From NCBI GenBank assembly GCA_017552325.1, contig JAFZQE010000061.1:1-56321 (forward strand): a stretch of DNA of 56,321 nucleotides, in the 5' to 3' direction. Position numbers and translations under genes: made by a program. How positions within the stretch are numbered: the stretch's first letter is position 1; every line of letters starts with the position of its first letter. The notes beneath the pieces were generated by a model. The model searched no databases. It was not told where the DNA came from and worked only from the letters and a program-made list of their open reading frames with translations. Positions 39,629-48,617 of the stretch are shown here, in pieces. This DNA comes from Oscillospiraceae bacterium (GTDB lineage Bacteria > Bacillota > Clostridia > Oscillospirales > Oscillospiraceae).

Positions 39629-40288
39629 ATGAGCATCAAGGCCGTCATTTTCGACATGGACGGTACCGTCCTGGACACGCTGGAGGATCTGAAGAACGCG
39701 ACGAACGCCGCGATGAAGGCCTTCGGGCACCCGACGCTGACGCTCGAGCAGGTGCGCCGCTACGTCGGCAACGGCTCGCGGCGGCTGATCGAACAGGCCC
39801 TGGGCGAGGGTGCGGACGCGGCGGAGATCGAACGCGTGCTGGCCTGGTACGTGCCCTGGTACGACGCGCACTGCTGCGTCCTGACCCGGCCCTACCCCGG
39901 GATCCCCGAGCTGATGGAGAAGCTGAAGGCCGCGGGGCTGCGGCAGGCGATCGTCTCCAACAAGCCGGACGCCATCGTGCGCGCGCTGGCCGCGGACTTT
40001 TTCCCGGGCCTGGCGGAGCTTTCCGTCGGCGAGCGGGAGAGCGAGGGCGTGCGGCGCAAGCCCTGGCCAGACATGCTCGACGCGGCGCGGCACGCGCTCG
40101 GGCTGCGGCGGGAGGACTGCCTCTTCGTCGGCGATTCCGAGGTCGACGTCCGGACCGCCGCGAACGCCGGGCTGCGCTGCGTGTCCGTGACCTGGGGCTT
40201 CCGCAGCCGCGAGACCCTGCTCGCCGCCGGCGCCGAAACGCTGGTCGATACGCCCGAAGAACTCGCTGCGCTCGTTCTCGGTTTTTAG
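39629..40288 (+). CDS. HAD-family phosphatase, phosphoglycolate phosphatase-like
   Basis: The 219-residue protein has the HAD motif I FDMDGTVLDT (nucleophile Asp near residue 9), a helical cap (about 15-85), motif II IVSNKP, motif III Lys in RRKPWPDML and motif IV LFVGDSEVDVRTA. It belongs to the Gph-like subfamily IA. Phosphoglycolate is the usual annotation, but related enzymes take pyrophosphate and other substrates. I start it at ATG 39629, with GGGAGG 7 nt upstream. The TAG stop opens the fifth TAG-rich module. Confidence 0.9.
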   Translation: MSIKAVIFDMDGTVLDTLEDLKNATNAAMKAFGHPTLTLEQVRRYVGNGSRRLIEQALGEGADAAEIERVLAWYVPWYDAHCCVLTRPYPGIPELMEKLKAAGLRQAIVSNKPDAIVRALAADFFPGLAELSVGERESEGVRRKPWPDMLDAARHALGLRREDCLFVGDSEVDVRTAANAGLRCVSVTWGFRSRETLLAAGAETLVDTPEELAALVLGF

Positions 40289-40343
40289 TTTGTAGATTTT
40301 AGTTTGCAGAAGAACGGCCGCCCGGGAGATTCCTCCCGGGCGG
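40286..40343 (+). terminator. TAG-rich 3-prime module and hairpin, copy E
   Basis: On the plus strand the TAG stop of the HAD gene (40286-40288) is followed by TTTGTAG, TTTTAG and TTTGCAG words, AGAACGG and an 11-bp stem CCGCCCGGGAG (40318-40328 with 40333-40343). It is the only copy on the plus strand and shows the module follows gene direction. Confidence 0.8.
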
Positions 40344-40363
40344 TTGTCGTTTGGTGTGGTGTT

Positions 40364-43300
40364 TTACGCGTTGTAGTGGATGGTCGCGTTCGTCAGAGGA
40401 TCGTTATACTCTCCGATCGTGATCTTGTTCCACTGGGTCTTCGTGCCCTTGTAATAGACGTCGGTCAGATTCAGATTGTTCGTGAAAGCCCATTTGCCGA
40501 TCGACGTGACGCTCTTGCCCAGCCGTACCTCCCGCAGATCGCACTTATAGAACGCATGTTCTCCGATCGTCTTCAGCGTGCTCGGGAGCGTCACGCCCGT
40601 CAGCGCTTCGCAGTTGCTGAACATACCGTCAGGGATCGCAGTAAGGCCCTTGCCGATCTTCGCGCTCGTCATCGCGCGGCAGCTTTGGAAAGCATGTTCT
40701 CCGACCAGGGTCACGCTGTCCGGGATCGTCACGCTCGTCAATCCGGTGCAGTACAGAAAGGCTTCTTTTCCGATCTCGGTGACGCTGCCCGGGATCGTCA
40801 CCGCCGTCAGCTTTTCGCACTTATAAAAGGCTTTGTCAGCGATCGTCTTGACGGTGGACGGGATCGTATAGCTGCCGGTCATACCCGGCGGGCAGTAGAG
40901 CAGCGTCGTTTTGCTCTTGTTCAGCAGCGCGCCGCCGGAGGATGCATAATTGGCGTTGTCGGCGGAGACCGTGATCGACTGCAGTGCGAAGCACTGGAAA
41001 AACAGGGATGAGTCGATCGTTTCCATCCCGCTGCCGAAGCTCACTTCTGTAAGATTCGAGCATTGGTAGAAGCATTTCTCCGGCAGGCTCGTCACGCCGT
41101 CCGGGATCGTCACGCTCTCCAGATTACCGCACACACTGAAGGCAGACTCCTTGACCGTGGTGAGAGTCGACGGAAGCGTCAGAGCGCCGCTCATCCCCCT
41201 CGGGCAGTAGATCAGCGTCTTCTTGCTTTTGTTCAGCAGCGCGCCGTGGTAGGAGGCGTATTTTGTGTTGCCGGAGGCCACGGTGATCGACTCCAGCGCG
41301 CTGCATTCATAGAAGATGCCCGTGTCTATGCTTTTGACGCCCTTGCCGATGCTTACGCTTTTCAGGCGCTCGCAGTATTGAAAACACATATCTCCCAGCG
41401 TGACGACGCTGTCGGGAATCGCGACGGACGTCAGGAGACTCCTCCAGAACGCCTTCTCGCCGATCTCTGTCACGCCGTCCGGGATGACGACCTCGGTCAC
41501 ACCGCAGCTCATGAAGGCCTCGCTGCCGATCACGGTCACACTGTCAGGGATCTCCACGGTGCGCAGGGATGGGCAGCGACAGAATGCGCCGTCGGGGATC
41601 GCCGTGATGCCGCCGCCCAGCTTTATGCTCTGCAGCCCGCAGTGATCAAAGGCATGCTCCCCGATCTCGCTGAGCGTCACCTCGTCCAGCGAGAAATTCA
41701 GCTTCTCACAGTCGGCGAAAGCATAGGCGCCGACGCTCGTCAGATTCTTTGGGACCGTGATGGTATGCAGCAGCTTGCAGCCGTCGAACGCATGGTCTCC
41801 GATCGAGGTGACCGTATCCGGCAGCGACACGGTCTCCAGATTGTAGCAGCCCTTGAACAGGCTGCTGCCGACGTGCGTGGTGCCGCTGCCGATCGTCACA
41901 TACCGGGGCCTGTAGACAGTCCACACAGCAGAACAGTTATCCGGGAACGGACCTGAACCGGTAATGCTCAGATTGCCCTTGTCGTCCATCCACCACTTGT
42001 GCGATTCGTCGATATCATCGCTGCGGACGACATAGACTTCCCTGCTGACCGTGACCCCGCCCGGGCCGCTGATCAGGCAGCGGAATGTATATTTGGCATT
42101 TTCATAGGTCGACTTGACCTTCAGGCTGGCTGTCTGGCTGCCGCTCAGCTCGCAGTCCGTCCAATCTTCCCATCCGTTTTTCCTCCACTGCCACTGGTAG
42201 CTCTCCGCTCCCTCGGCTTCCACCTTGAAGGTTACCGTCACGCCCTTGCCCGCCCAGTAGATTCGGGGCTGATCCGTGATCACGGGGCCGGTCAGGGTAT
42301 AGCGGAAGAGCGGATAAGTGCTGTTGACGGGGTACATCTGCACGTGCTGATAATAATAGCTGCGTCCGTCATAATACGGGCCGAGGGATTTCTCGTAGAC
42401 GTAGTTGTAGACCTCTTTCAGGGTCATCGTGCCGTTTTTATTCGCGTCAGCCTCATGGTCATTCCCGATGCCATAGGCCAGATAGGTCGTAAAATAATTA
42501 TATGATCCGGTAAGGGTCTCGCCTTCCATGCCCCAGCTGCTCTCCATGTGAGCGGCCGCTGTCAGCACATAAAACTTGGAGCTGCGGAACTCGCCGGTGT
42601 TGGAGATCACGCCGTCGTCGCTGACGGGGATCATCTCGTTCTGCTCATCGAAGACAGAGATGACATAATCGCTAAACAGCCCTTCATATTCGCCCGAGCT
42701 GCTGGGAACATAGCTGACCGTGCCGTTGTTGACGATCGCCGCGCCGGAGCCGCAGGAGCCCAGCAGCACGATGACCTTGCCCGGCACGTCTTTCAGCCAG
42801 GCTGCCAACTGTTCAAGGAGAATATAATCATCCTGGGCGCCGGGGACGGCGATCGTGACCAGCGCGCCGGCTTCCGGGCCGCTGGGCACGTTCACTACGC
42901 CATGGGTCGCAATGAAGAACAGCGACACGTCGTTGTCGTCCGCGCCGGCAAAGGCGCTGCTGATCGCGTCGCGGATGCCGTTGTTGTCCAGATCGTAGGC
43001 GCAAGTGACCTCGTATCTCCCGCCGTAAGCCGCGTCGATATCGTTCAGCATCAAATTCATACGGAGCACGTCGCTTTTATTTCGTTTGGCGGTCTCCCAG
43101 GAGAAATGCACCTCGCCGATCAGCAGCGCGCGGTATGTAATATTGCCCGCCGTCTTCAGCGTGGCGGCGTCGGAATAGACGTAGCCGCCCGCGTTCGAGA
43201 CCTTGCAGCGATACTGATAGCCGTTGCGCTTGGCTTCAGCCTTCACGGTCAGCGCCGGTCCCGTCGCGCCGTTCGCCGTGCACTTGCTCCACGTCCCGCT

Positions 43301-44410
43301 CGCGCTCGTGCGGTAATACCACTGATAGGCGGCTGCGTCCGTGGCCGTCACCCGGAAGTAGGCGTCCGTACCGGTGGAGGCGGTGAAATCCTTCGGCTGC
43401 TTGGTGATGACGGGAACGGGGATCGCCTCGACCGTCAGCGTTGCCGCCTCGGTGTAGACCGAGCCGCCCGCATTCGAGACCTTACAGCGGTACTGGTAGC
43501 CGTCGCGCTTCGTCTCGGCCGCCACGGTCAGCGTCACGGTCGACGCGCTTTCGGCCGTGCTCTTGGACCAGCTGCCGCTCGCGCTCGTGCGGTAATACCA
43601 CTGATAGGCATCCGCGCCGGTCGCCGCGACGCTGAACTGCGCCTCCGTCCCGGCGACAGCCGTCACGTCCGCCGGCTGCTTCGTGATGACGGGAACGGGG
43701 ATCGCCTCGACCGTCAGCGTCGCCGCCTCGGAATAGACGGAGCCCTTCGCGTTCGTGAGCTTGCAGCGGTACTGATAGCCGTTGCGCTTCGTCTCGGCCG
43801 TCACGCTCAGCGTCGCGGTCGACGCGCTTTCAGCCGTGCTCTTGGACCAGCTGCCGCTCGCGCTCGTGCGGTAATACCACTGGTAGGCGTCCGCGCCCTT
43901 CGCCTTGACGGTGAATTTTACGGTCTGGCCGACCTGCGCGCTCTTGTCGGCGGGCTGGGTCGTGATCAGGGGCTTGACAGTGACGGTCAGGGTCGCGACC
44001 CGGGTGTAGCTCGTGCCGGCGCTGTTGCGGACCTTGCAGTAATACTGGTAGCCGCTGCGGAAGGTCTCGGCGACGACCGAAAGCGTGGCCGTCGTCGCGC
44101 TCGCCGTCGTGCTCTCCTTCCATTCTCCCTCTGCGCTCGTGCGGTAATACCACTGGTAGCTCTCCGCGCCGGTCGCCGTGACGGTGAATTTCGCCGTCGT
44201 GCCGACGTAGGCCGTCACACTCTGCGGCGAGGCGGTGATCGTCGGCTTGGATGATTCAAGCTCCTCGACGGGTTCGGTGATCGGCTCCTCGACGACGTCG
44301 ATGGGATCTTCCGGCTCGATCTCGACGATCTCGATGTCCTCGGCGGCAGCCGCCGGGATCAGCGACAGGATCATCACCAGGCTGAGAAGCCATGCGAGAA
44401 GACGTTTCAT
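40364..44410 (-). CDS. Secreted Ig-like / caspase-like / BspA-type LRR protein (paralogue 3)
   Basis: The 1348-residue protein has signal peptide MKRLLAWLLSLVMILSLIPA then AEDIEIVEIEPED. Four Ig-like repeats (about 55-416) with YQWYYRTSA and GYQYRCK are followed by a peptidase-like domain (about 418-700): RALLIGEVHF, ISSAF, FFIATHG (His503) and VLLGSCGSG (Cys553), the His-Cys order and spacing of clan CD (caspase/gingipain type). A fifth Ig-like domain (about 707-805) precedes a long BspA-type LRR_5 array (about 840-1348, for example VTIPDSVTLVGEHAFQSC), ending in VYYKGTKTQW. Proteolytic activity is unproven. It is a surface or secreted protein related to the two LRR/Ig paralogues. Confidence 0.88.
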   Translation of the reverse strand: MKRLLAWLLSLVMILSLIPAAAAEDIEIVEIEPEDPIDVVEEPITEPVEELESSKPTITASPQSVTAYVGTTAKFTVTATGAESYQWYYRTSAEGEWKESTTASATTATLSVVAETFRSGYQYYCKVRNSAGTSYTRVATLTVTVKPLITTQPADKSAQVGQTVKFTVKAKGADAYQWYYRTSASGSWSKSTAESASTATLSVTAETKRNGYQYRCKLTNAKGSVYSEAATLTVEAIPVPVITKQPADVTAVAGTEAQFSVAATGADAYQWYYRTSASGSWSKSTAESASTVTLTVAAETKRDGYQYRCKVSNAGGSVYTEAATLTVEAIPVPVITKQPKDFTASTGTDAYFRVTATDAAAYQWYYRTSASGTWSKCTANGATGPALTVKAEAKRNGYQYRCKVSNAGGYVYSDAATLKTAGNITYRALLIGEVHFSWETAKRNKSDVLRMNLMLNDIDAAYGGRYEVTCAYDLDNNGIRDAISSAFAGADDNDVSLFFIATHGVVNVPSGPEAGALVTIAVPGAQDDYILLEQLAAWLKDVPGKVIVLLGSCGSGAAIVNNGTVSYVPSSSGEYEGLFSDYVISVFDEQNEMIPVSDDGVISNTGEFRSSKFYVLTAAAHMESSWGMEGETLTGSYNYFTTYLAYGIGNDHEADANKNGTMTLKEVYNYVYEKSLGPYYDGRSYYYQHVQMYPVNSTYPLFRYTLTGPVITDQPRIYWAGKGVTVTFKVEAEGAESYQWQWRKNGWEDWTDCELSGSQTASLKVKSTYENAKYTFRCLISGPGGVTVSREVYVVRSDDIDESHKWWMDDKGNLSITGSGPFPDNCSAVWTVYRPRYVTIGSGTTHVGSSLFKGCYNLETVSLPDTVTSIGDHAFDGCKLLHTITVPKNLTSVGAYAFADCEKLNFSLDEVTLSEIGEHAFDHCGLQSIKLGGGITAIPDGAFCRCPSLRTVEIPDSVTVIGSEAFMSCGVTEVVIPDGVTEIGEKAFWRSLLTSVAIPDSVVTLGDMCFQYCERLKSVSIGKGVKSIDTGIFYECSALESITVASGNTKYASYHGALLNKSKKTLIYCPRGMSGALTLPSTLTTVKESAFSVCGNLESVTIPDGVTSLPEKCFYQCSNLTEVSFGSGMETIDSSLFFQCFALQSITVSADNANYASSGGALLNKSKTTLLYCPPGMTGSYTIPSTVKTIADKAFYKCEKLTAVTIPGSVTEIGKEAFLYCTGLTSVTIPDSVTLVGEHAFQSCRAMTSAKIGKGLTAIPDGMFSNCEALTGVTLPSTLKTIGEHAFYKCDLREVRLGKSVTSIGKWAFTNNLNLTDVYYKGTKTQWNKITIGEYNDPLTNATIHYNA

Positions 44411-44577
44411 GCGCGTATCCTCCTGAATCGAACTTGTGTTTCATATGTTTTCGCCAAAACACGGGTCCCCTTTCGGGACCGTCATACTATGATAACGTTT
44501 CAGAGGTCCCATCGGTTGCATAAGTTTCAGAAAAAAATAAAAATTTTACGGCCGCGCCGTTCTGCTCACGAAACACG

Positions 44578-44617
44578 AAAAACCTTTGCGAACTCAAAGG
44601 AGTTCACAAAGGTTTTT
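44578..44617 (-). terminator. Terminator overlapping the end of rsmG
   Basis: The stem AAACCTTTGCGAACTC with GAGTTCACAAAGGTTT has one mismatch; its left half on the minus strand includes the last codons and TGA of rsmG (44604-44606), and an A/T run flanks both sides. Confidence 0.75.
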
Positions 44618-45311
44618 TCCTGATCTGCGCCCAGGGACGCGGGTATCTGGCGGGGGTGTCGCCGGTCTTGCGGATAATCACGAGCGAATGCCGGATCTCC
44701 GTGCCGGGGATCGTGTAGCCTGCGACGCGCTCGAGCTCGCCGCCGAGCAGGCGGATCGCAGGCATCGCCTCCTCGAGCTCTTCGGCGCAGTCCGGGCCTT
44801 TCATCGCGAGGAAGACGCCGCCCTTTCTGACCAGCGGGAGGCAGAGCTCGCTCAGCACGCGCAGCCGCGCCACCGCGCGGGAGGCGGCGGCGTCGAAGCC
44901 CGCGCGGAATCCCGCCGGCGCCTCCTCGGCGCGCGCATGGACGCAGGCCACGTCCTCAAAGCCGAGCCGTGTGCTGCACTCGCGCAGGAAGCCGATCCGC
45001 TTGTCGAGGCTGTCCAGCAGCGTCAGCTTCAGCGCCGGGCAGGCGATCTTCAGCGCGAGGCCCGGGAAGCCCGCGCCGGTGCCGACGTCGATCAGGCTTT
45101 TCCCCTCGAGCTCACAGACCGTCAGCAGCGCCGCGCAGTCGAGAAAGTGCAGGCGCGCGACCTCGTCCTCGCCCTCGATGGCCGTCAGGTTCATGACGGC
45201 GTTTTTCTCCGCCAGGAAGTCCGCGTAGATGCGGTAGCGCTCGAGCATCCTCCCGTCCTGCGGCAGACCGAGCGCTTCAAAGCCCTCCCGCAGCGTCTGT
45301 TCCAAGCTCAT
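44604..45311 (-). CDS. rsmG: 16S rRNA (guanine-N7)-methyltransferase RsmG
   Basis: RsmG (GidB) methylates G527 of 16S rRNA with SAM. The 235-residue product has the family opening with MNLTAIEGEDEVARLHFLD and the SAM pocket LIDVGTGAGFPGLALKI (about 78-94), then LTLLDSLDKRIGFL and AEEAP with SRAVARL. Length is typical. It lies 21 bp downstream of the SleB-like gene in the same direction and may share its transcript. The terminator overlaps its stop codon. Confidence 0.96.
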   Translation of the reverse strand: MSLEQTLREGFEALGLPQDGRMLERYRIYADFLAEKNAVMNLTAIEGEDEVARLHFLDCAALLTVCELEGKSLIDVGTGAGFPGLALKIACPALKLTLLDSLDKRIGFLRECSTRLGFEDVACVHARAEEAPAGFRAGFDAAASRAVARLRVLSELCLPLVRKGGVFLAMKGPDCAEELEEAMPAIRLLGGELERVAGYTIPGTEIRHSLVIIRKTGDTPARYPRPWAQIRKKPL

Positions 45312-45332
45312 CGTTCCATCCTCCGGCGTCGA

Positions 45333-46187
45333 TCACATGTAAAAGTCGTGGCCGCCGATCGTCGTCACATAGACGTAGTACTGCCGCAGCCAGCTGTCGT
45401 CCGCGACGGCGGGCGCGACGAAAAAGAGGCTGTCCCCCACGGTCTTGTAGCCCTCCAGACTGACGCAGGCGGCGATCACCGCGAGAGGCTTCGCCTTTTC
45501 GTAGATCTTGCCGTCGTAGACCGGGGAAAACTGCACCCCGCCCTGCGTGTCGAAGATCACGTCGAAGACCGTGTCCGGGAATTTGTCGCTGGCAACCCGG
45601 TTGAGCACCACGTTGCCGACGCCGACCATGCCGACGAAGGGCTGCCCGTCGGCCTCGGCGCTGATGACGCGGCTGAGCCAAAGGAGATTGTCGCTGCCGT
45701 AGGTGTCCTCGTAGTAGTGCTCCCCGCCCTGCAGGATCTCCGCCTCGCGCAGGCTCAGCTCGACGCGGTCGTTCTCCGGGGCGATCTCGGCGCGGAGGTT
45801 GAAGATCTTTTCGATCATCTCCACCGGGAAATAGGGCCGCCCCTCGACGATCAGGATGCCCTTGAGCAGGAGCAGCCAGCGGCCGTTGACCGACATGTAA
45901 CTGAGCCCGGCCTCCGCGCTCAGCGACAGGCCCTCGCCCTCGACGCTGACCTTGTGCGTCACGCGGTCGTAGCTCTCTTCGGCCTCCAGCCCGAGAAAGG
46001 CGCAGACGTCCGCCACCGACAGGTAGACGACCTCGCCGCTGCGAAAGCCGCGGCCGGTCAGCAGCCCGTCGGCGTAAACACGGACCGAGGGGACTTCCCG
46101 TTCCCTCGCAAAGGCCGTCCCGGAAACTGTCAGCAGCAGTATTGCCGCCAGCAGCAGGGACAGCGCGCGTTTCGCCGTCTGTTTCAT
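45333..46187 (-). CDS. SleB-type cell-wall hydrolase with copper-amine-oxidase-like N-terminus
   Basis: The 284-residue secreted protein has a signal peptide (MKQTAKRALSLLLAAILLL), a copper amine oxidase N-like stalk module (about 35-150; GEVVYLSVADVCAFLGL and RPYFPVEMIEKIFNL) and a SleB/hydrolase_2 domain (about 165-284): LSRVISAEADGQPFVGMVG with the catalytic Glu, then NVVLNRV and GVQFSPV. SleB proteins act on spore cortex or peptidoglycan. The divergent neighbour is spoIIP, which supports a sporulation or germination role. Confidence 0.88.
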   Translation of the reverse strand: MKQTAKRALSLLLAAILLLTVSGTAFAREREVPSVRVYADGLLTGRGFRSGEVVYLSVADVCAFLGLEAEESYDRVTHKVSVEGEGLSLSAEAGLSYMSVNGRWLLLLKGILIVEGRPYFPVEMIEKIFNLRAEIAPENDRVELSLREAEILQGGEHYYEDTYGSDNLLWLSRVISAEADGQPFVGMVGVGNVVLNRVASDKFPDTVFDVIFDTQGGVQFSPVYDGKIYEKAKPLAVIAACVSLEGYKTVGDSLFFVAPAVADDSWLRQYYVYVTTIGGHDFYM

Positions 46188-46225
46188 GCCCTTCCCCTTT
46201 CGGCGGCCGATCCGCCGCCGTTAAA

Positions 46226-46254
46226 ATTATAGCCGATTCCGCCCCCGCTTGCAA
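46226..46254 (-). promoter_or_regulatory. Promoter of the SleB-like gene
   Basis: TTGCAA (46249-46254) and TATAAT (46226-46231) on the minus strand, 17-bp spacer. Confidence 0.6.
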
Positions 46255-46348
46255 GAGGGCAAAACGCCGAAGCGCCGCGCTCGACGGATTGCGGCCGCTT
46301 TTTCTTGCCCGTGCGGGGATAATGGAGGCGAGGAAGGGCGGTGTTTTG

Positions 46349-47398
46349 ATGAGGAGAGCGAGGATCCTGACCGGGCTGCTGCTGGGCGTGCTGAGCCTGC
46401 TCCTGCTGCGGGAAGCGGAGCGTGTTCTGCCGGAGGAGACGGCCGGGCGGATGCGGAACGTGGAGATCCCGGTCTGGCAGGCCGCCTCCCCGGCCCCGAC
46501 GGAGATCCCGACGCTCCACCTCCCGGTCCCGCGCCACACGCCCGCGCCGACGGAGGAGCCCTCCATAACGGAGGAGCCTTCCCCCGCTCCGACGCCCTTT
46601 GAGGAGCCGCCCCCGGAGCCTACGCCGCTGCCGGACGGGAGCCGCATCCTGCCGACGACGATCCTCGGCGGGCTGAGCGTGCGCAACGAAACGGGCTATG
46701 AGCTGGACGTCGGCGCGATCCTGGAGGCCGGACCGCCGCAGCGCCTGCCGGCCGAGGGGCCGCAGATCCTGATCATCCACACCCACTCCAGCGAGGCCTA
46801 CACCCCCGCCGGGCTCGACCGCTACGAGGCCAGCGATACCAACCGCACCGAGGACGAGCGCTACAACATCATCCGCGTCGGCGACGAGCTGTGCGGCATC
46901 TACGAGGCGGCCGGGCTGCGCGTGATCCACGACCGCGGCGTCTACGACTACCCCAGCTATACCGGCTCCTACGGCCGCTCGGGCGCGGCGGTCGAGGCAT
47001 GGCTCGCCGAGTATCCGGACATCGCGGTCGTGATCGACATGCACCGCGACGCGCTCGGCAGCGAGGGCGTCGTCTACAAGATCATGGCCGAGGAGAGCGG
47101 CACCGTGGCCAGCCAGATCATGCTGCTCTGCGGCAGCGACGCCAGCGGCCTCGAGCACCCCGGCTGGCGCTCGAATCTGGCGCTGGCGCTGTATCTGCAG
47201 GCCGCTGTCTGCGAGAGCTACCCTTCTCTGATGCGCCCGGTGTCGCTGGTGCCGCAGCGCTACAACCAGCATCTGAGCAGCGGGGCGCTGATCATGGAGG
47301 TCGGCAGCAGCGGCAATACGCTGCAGGAGGCTCTTGCCGCGGTGCGGCTTTTCGGCGAGGCCACCGCCCCGGCGCTGCTCGCGCTCGCCGAGCCGTAG
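46349..47398 (+). CDS. spoIIP: Stage II sporulation protein P
   Basis: SpoIIP is the amidase/endopeptidase that thins septal peptidoglycan during engulfment. The 349-residue protein has an N-terminal membrane segment (ILTGLLLGVLSLLLL), a Pro/Thr/Glu-rich linker (about 45-100; TPAPTEEPSITEEPSPAP) and the amidase domain with zinc motifs IHTHSSEAY and VIDMHRDAL plus a final EVGSSGNT. I start it at ATG 46349, where the membrane segment begins; an in-frame ATG at 46322 is possible. Its presence shows the organism belongs to a spore-forming lineage. It stands alone rather than with gpr as in Bacillus. Confidence 0.94.
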   Translation: MRRARILTGLLLGVLSLLLLREAERVLPEETAGRMRNVEIPVWQAASPAPTEIPTLHLPVPRHTPAPTEEPSITEEPSPAPTPFEEPPPEPTPLPDGSRILPTTILGGLSVRNETGYELDVGAILEAGPPQRLPAEGPQILIIHTHSSEAYTPAGLDRYEASDTNRTEDERYNIIRVGDELCGIYEAAGLRVIHDRGVYDYPSYTGSYGRSGAAVEAWLAEYPDIAVVIDMHRDALGSEGVVYKIMAEESGTVASQIMLLCGSDASGLEHPGWRSNLALALYLQAAVCESYPSLMRPVSLVPQRYNQHLSSGALIMEVGSSGNTLQEALAAVRLFGEATAPALLALAEP

Positions 47399-47405
47399 TT
47401 TGTCC

Positions 47406-47434
47406 TTTACAAAAGCCCCGCTTCATGGTAAAGT
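47406..47434 (+). promoter_or_regulatory. Promoter of the rubrerythrin gene
   Basis: TTTACA (47406-47411) and TAAAGT (47429-47434), 17-bp spacer, 52 bp before the start codon. Confidence 0.5.
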
Positions 47435-47485
47435 AAAAGTACGCGAAAGCACACCGAAAAACCATATTAAAAGGAGGATTTTACC

Positions 47486-48052
47486 ATGAAAAAATGGGTT
47501 TGCCCGGTTTGCGGTTATGTTCACGAGGGCGATACGCCCCCCGAGAGATGCCCCGTCTGCAAGGTCCCCGGCGAGCGCTTCACGCTGCAGGCCGAGGAGC
47601 TGAGCTGGGCCGCCGAGCACGTGCTGGGCGTCGGCAAGGTCTTCGGCGCCGACGTGCCCGAGGACGTGAAGGAGACCATCATCTCCGGTCTGCGCTCCAA
47701 CTTTGAGGGCGAGTGCAGCGAGGTCGGCATGTATCTGGCCATGGCCCGCGTCGCCTATCGCGAGGGCTATCCCGAGATCGGCGCCTACTGGGAGAAGGCA
47801 GGTCTGGAGGAGGCCGAGCACGCCGCGAAGTTCGCCGAGCTGCTGGGCGAGGTGCTGACCGACAGCACGAAGAAGAACCTGGCCATGCGCGTCGACGCCG
47901 AGAACGGCGCCACCGCCGGCAAGTTCGAGCTGGCCAAGCTCGCCAAGAAGTACAACCTCGACGCCATCCACGACACCGTGCACGAGATGGCCCGCGACGA
48001 AGCCCGCCACGGCAAGGCCTTCAAGGGCCTGCTGGAGAGATACTTCAAGTAA
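47486..48052 (+). CDS. Reverse rubrerythrin (rubredoxin-first), peroxide reductase
   Basis: The 188-residue protein has an N-terminal rubredoxin domain (1-40; CPVCGY and CPVCK) followed by a ferritin-like di-iron domain with [31 protein letters not shown] and [13 protein letters not shown]. This domain order is that of reverse rubrerythrins, which reduce hydrogen peroxide with NADH-linked partners in anaerobic Clostridia. AAAGGAGG lies upstream of the ATG. A tight downstream pair of small membrane genes may be on the same transcript. The gene is one more sign of an oxygen-sensitive anaerobe. Confidence 0.94.
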   Translation: MKKWVCPVCGYVHEGDTPPERCPVCKVPGERFTLQAEELSWAAEHVLGVGKVFGADVPEDVKETIISGLRSNFEGECSEVGMYLAMARVAYREGYPEIGAYWEKAGLEEAEHAAKFAELLGEVLTDSTKKNLAMRVDAENGATAGKFELAKLAKKYNLDAIHDTVHEMARDEARHGKAFKGLLERYFK

Positions 48053-48055
48053 GGC

Positions 48056-48202
48056 GTGAAGAGCCGCAAGCAAAAGACGGCCGGTCAGAAAGGGTCCCGG
48101 AAGAAGTGGCTGATCGTCGGCCTGATCATCCTTGCCGTTTATGAAGCCGTGCTCTACGTCATCGCCCGGCGTCTGCTGGAAAAAGACCTGAAAAGTCGAT
48201 AA
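48056..48202 (+). CDS. 48-residue basic single-pass membrane protein
   Basis: From GTG 48056, 3 bp after the rubrerythrin stop, the frame encodes a basic N-terminus (KSRKQKTAGQKGSRKK), one hydrophobic helix (WLIVGLIILAVYEAVLYVIA) and a charged tail, ending in TAA at 48200-48202. TAAGG lies just upstream. Coupled translation with the rubrerythrin is likely; I recognise no family. Confidence 0.5.
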   Translation: MKSRKQKTAGQKGSRKKWLIVGLIILAVYEAVLYVIARRLLEKDLKSR

Positions 48203-48266
48203 CCTGCCACGCCGCGGCAAAGAGTAAACTTTCCAGCCGCGGCCGCATTTCATGGAGGTGCATGCA

Positions 48267-48512
48267 ATGAACATCTCTCCTATGACTCCGAAGTTTTTAC
48301 AGGAGACCTTTCTCAACATCTGCATCATCATCGGCGCGATCGTGGGGCTTGTGGGCCTCTTCTGTCTGATCTTTACCGATCTCTCCAAGCTTGACGCGGT
48401 GATCGTCACGGTCCTGGGCGCTGCGATCTTTTTCGGCTTCCGCAGGGTCAAGTCCCTGAAGGCCGATTATGAGGCGAGCCGCCCGGAAAAGGATCCCGGG
48501 GACGAGTCCTGA
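48267..48512 (+). CDS. Small two-helix membrane protein
   Basis: The 81-residue protein has two hydrophobic segments (about 16-34, ICIIIGAIVGLVGLFCLIF; and about 42-58, VIVTVLGAAIFFGF) and a charged, acidic C-terminus. GGAGGTG sits 7 nt before ATG 48267, which decides the start against ATG 48252, which overlaps that site. I do not recognise a family. It is codirectional with the rubrerythrin and closes that short unit. Confidence 0.75.
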   Translation: MNISPMTPKFLQETFLNICIIIGAIVGLVGLFCLIFTDLSKLDAVIVTVLGAAIFFGFRRVKSLKADYEASRPEKDPGDES

Positions 48513-48567
48513 GCCGAGCGGCGATCCCGGCCGGGACATCCGTTTCAGATCCCAAAATTATCATCAA

Positions 48568-48602
48568 ACAAAAAACCACCGACACTGTCGGTGGTTTTTT
48601 GT
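48568..48602. terminator. Bidirectional terminator between convergent genes
   Basis: A long stem (AAAAAACCACCGACA with TGTCGGTGGTTTTTT) separates the small membrane gene and the convergent dockerin protein gene. Confidence 0.9.
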
Positions 48603-48617
48603 GTCTGTTATTCGGTT

